Source of the DNA: Psychrobacter sp. P11G3 | GTDB lineage: Bacteria > Pseudomonadota > Gammaproteobacteria > Pseudomonadales > Moraxellaceae | NCBI RefSeq assembly: GCF_001435845.1 | Contig: NZ_CM003596.1 | Span: forward strand, 1,798,001-1,862,000 | Length of the DNA stretch: 64,000 nucleotides | Direction of reading: 5' to 3' | Part shown: positions 62,382 to 64,000 of the stretch, piece by piece | How positions within the stretch are numbered: position 1 is the first letter of the stretch | Layout of the letters: each line of letters opens with the position of its first letter | Translations under genes and position numbers: made by a program | Notes under the pieces: generated by a model | What the model was told of the DNA's origin: nothing | What the model saw: only the letters and a program-made list of their open reading frames with translations | The model's database searches: none

Positions 62382-63596
62382 CTAACCAATTGGTTTTACA
62401 TCATCTACCCAATCGCCATAACCAGCAGCTTCCATCTGCGCCAATGGAATAAAGCGGAGCGCTGCTGAATTCATGCAATAGCGCTTGCCTGTCGGTGCTG
62501 GACCGTCATCAAACACATGACCCACGTGTGAGTCCGCGTAACGACTACGAATTTCAGTACGGGTTCCAAATATTCCTCGATCTGGCTTTTCAACCACTAA
62601 ACTCGTATCCAATGGGCGAGTAAAGCTCGGCCAACCCGTACCAGATTTATATTTATCACGCGAAGAATACAGTGGCTCACCAGATACCACGTCTACATAT
62701 AATCCAGGCTCTTTATTATCCCAATACTCATTATCAAAGGCGCGCTCAGTACCCTCTTTTTGGGTGACTTTGTACTGAATATCACTAAGGGACTTTTTTA
62801 GCGCATCTTGTGAAGGTTTTACGAATGTCTCTGGGTTAAAACCTTTGCTTACTTTGCTATCCGATGTGTTATTTGACGTCACTTGCTGTGTGCTATCTAC
62901 TTCGGGCGTAAACTTACTAAAATCAAGCTCGTAGTTTTTACCGTAGACACTCTCGATAAATTGATAGCGACCAGAATTGAAGGTATAAGCTTTATAGCGT
63001 ATTGGGTTCTTTTTATAGTAATCTTGATGATACTCTTCAGCAGGATAAAAAGTGCTAGCAGGTACAATCTCAATCACTACTGGTTTGTCATACACACCAG
63101 ATGCTTGCAGTGATTGCTTGGCCGCTTCTGCGATTTGCTTTTCTTGCGCATTGTTATAAAAAATCGCTGGACGATACTGTGTGCCGCGATCAACATACTG
63201 CCCTTTATCATCAGTAGGATCAGCGATTCTCCACAGCGCCTGTACTATGCCGTTGTAAGTAATCTTCTTAGGATCATAATACACCTGCGCTGCCTCGGTA
63301 TGCCCAGTACCACCTGCTGACACCTGCTTGTAGGTTGGGTTTTCGGCGGTGCCACCCGTATAGCCAGACACGACTTCTACCACGCCAGGGATTTTTTCAT
63401 AACCTGCTTCAACACACCAAAAACACCCACCCGCTACCGTGGCTACTGCCAATCCTGGTGTAGTCGGTGCATATGGGTTAGCGGCAGTTGGGTTTTTTAC
63501 AGTAGCACTGTTTTCAGTTGATGCGCAGCCTGCGTAAAACGCACTACTCGCTATGATAACTAACCCTATAATTTTAGATGGTAATATGCGATTCAT
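62382..63596 (-). CDS. msrAB: Methionine sulfoxide reductase MsrA-MsrB fusion lipoprotein
   Basis: A 404-residue fusion that repairs oxidised methionine in exported proteins. The N-terminus is a lipoprotein signal with lipobox YAGC (Cys24). MsrA (about 50-210) has the catalytic motif GGCFWC (Cys58, with a second Cys61), and MsrB (about 270-395) has SGTGWPSF and catalytic Cys374 in [11 protein letters not shown]. It lacks the thioredoxin domain found in Neisseria PilB. Only four cysteines exist: the MsrB zinc CxxC pairs are missing and the position of the usual resolving Cys (SGCGWPSF) is Thr. Reduction must rely on other partners. AGGAGA precedes the ATG. Confidence 0.93.
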   Translation of the reverse strand: MNRILPSKIIGLVIIASSAFYAGCASTENSATVKNPTAANPYAPTTPGLAVATVAGGCFWCVEAGYEKIPGVVEVVSGYTGGTAENPTYKQVSAGGTGHTEAAQVYYDPKKITYNGIVQALWRIADPTDDKGQYVDRGTQYRPAIFYNNAQEKQIAEAAKQSLQASGVYDKPVVIEIVPASTFYPAEEYHQDYYKKNPIRYKAYTFNSGRYQFIESVYGKNYELDFSKFTPEVDSTQQVTSNNTSDSKVSKGFNPETFVKPSQDALKKSLSDIQYKVTQKEGTERAFDNEYWDNKEPGLYVDVVSGEPLYSSRDKYKSGTGWPSFTRPLDTSLVVEKPDRGIFGTRTEIRSRYADSHVGHVFDDGPAPTGKRYCMNSAALRFIPLAQMEAAGYGDWVDDVKPIG

Positions 63597-63810
63597 AAAA
63601 ATCTCCTAAGCGTAATGTCCTTTAAATATCCTAACGCTTTTGTATCACTGAAACATTCCTATACTGTTATATATTTACAGTTTATTAAGATATTTTTTAT
63701 CAACTGAGTGTAATTACAAGATAAATTAAACGATTATTTGATAACGACCATATATTTTATTATGACTTAACTATGGAAATAAGACGGAAAATTTATTATA
63801 TCAATGCATT

Positions 63811-63846
63811 AAAAAAGCCTATCCTCCAAAGAGTAATAGACTTTTT
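63811..63846 (-). terminator. Hairpin terminator of the truncated gene
   Basis: AAAAAGCCTAT (63812-63822) and ATAGACTTTTT (63836-63846) pair with one mismatch around a 13-base loop. It follows the partial gene on the minus strand. Confidence 0.7.
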
Positions 63847-63874
63847 ATTATAATGTTACTAGCCCTATCAAAAA

Positions 63875-64000
63875 CTATGATGCTGTTTCATTATTATTAT
63901 CAGCACGTTCGTCGCTAGCCTGCTTAATTTTCGTTAGAATTTCTTTGATTTCAGATGCTGATAGATAGGTGGGCACGGCATAGGTGTCACTGACTTCTTT
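63875..64000 (-). CDS. C-terminal end of an unknown protein (cut by window edge)
   Basis: The minus-strand frame from the window end runs 41 codons to a TAG at 63875-63877. The tail reads YAVPTYLSASEIKEILTKIK then QASDERADNNNETAS, a helix followed by a polar end. The start lies beyond the window. No family can be named. The open frame and the terminator after it support a real gene. Confidence 0.6.
   Translation of the reverse strand, partial: KEVSDTYAVPTYLSASEIKEILTKIKQASDERADNNNETAS

Noticed and set aside
1..64000. Hidden tRNA, rRNA, insertion sequence, prophage or toxin-antitoxin units
   Set aside because: No cloverleaf with TTCRA-type loop, no transposase or integrase motif, and no target-site duplications were found on reading both strands.

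Overview
The window is a chromosomal segment of a gammaproteobacterium, most likely a Psychrobacter or close relative (Moraxellaceae). This rests on the moderate, AT-leaning base composition, the homomeric ATP sulfurylase with a CysI/DUF934 pair, the very large NAD-dependent glutamate dehydrogenase, and the mix of core genes. It is an inference; no rRNA gene is present to settle it. About 50 protein-coding genes are supported. I found no tRNA or rRNA gene, insertion sequence, prophage or CRISPR array.

Layout. 1-3 kb: end of an MFS exporter, then an iron-storage group of two bacterioferritin subunits and a Bfd ferredoxin with Fur-like sites, and an ArsR-type regulator. 3-17 kb: an assimilatory sulfur region. 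It holds a sulfate ABC transporter (cysA, cysW, cysT and two tandem binding lipoproteins), a lipoprotein of unknown role, ATP sulfurylase (sat), sulfite reductase (cysI), DUF934, a CysH-type reductase, an SDR and siroheme synthase (cysG). Together these import sulfate, activate it, reduce it to sulfide, and make the sirohaem that CysI needs. 17-23 kb: sbcD-sbcC nuclease. 23-34 kb: NAD-GDH, purD, an ABC1/UbiB-like kinase, a TrmB-like methyltransferase, yacG, argD and a LysR regulator. 35-42.5 kb: dnaX (with a perfect 18-bp tandem repeat), an unknown 420-residue protein, lysS, prfA and a FabH-type synthase. 42.7-51 kb: a nicotinamide riboside uptake and kinase pair, UPF0114, creD, a DUF421 membrane protein with a Cys-rich tail, an EamA exporter, ohr next to an AraC regulator, and two small unknown membrane proteins. 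51-64 kb: hrpA, DUF1543, an alpha/beta hydrolase, a DASS transporter, a 53-residue acidic/His-rich small protein, a YoaK-type membrane protein, fabI, folE, a lipoprotein MsrAB, and the end of an unknown gene.

The most informative details are these. The two bacterioferritin subunits have complementary losses: one keeps the haem-ligand Met but lacks ferroxidase residues, the other is the reverse. The CysH homologue has a single cysteine, so it has no Fe-S cluster. The DUF421 protein ends in a CxxC...CCxxC tail. The MsrAB lipoprotein has unusually few cysteines. Strong hairpin terminators separate most convergent gene pairs. I saw no obvious new defence or mobile system; the best candidates for undescribed biology are the small or unknown proteins and several operator-like repeats.
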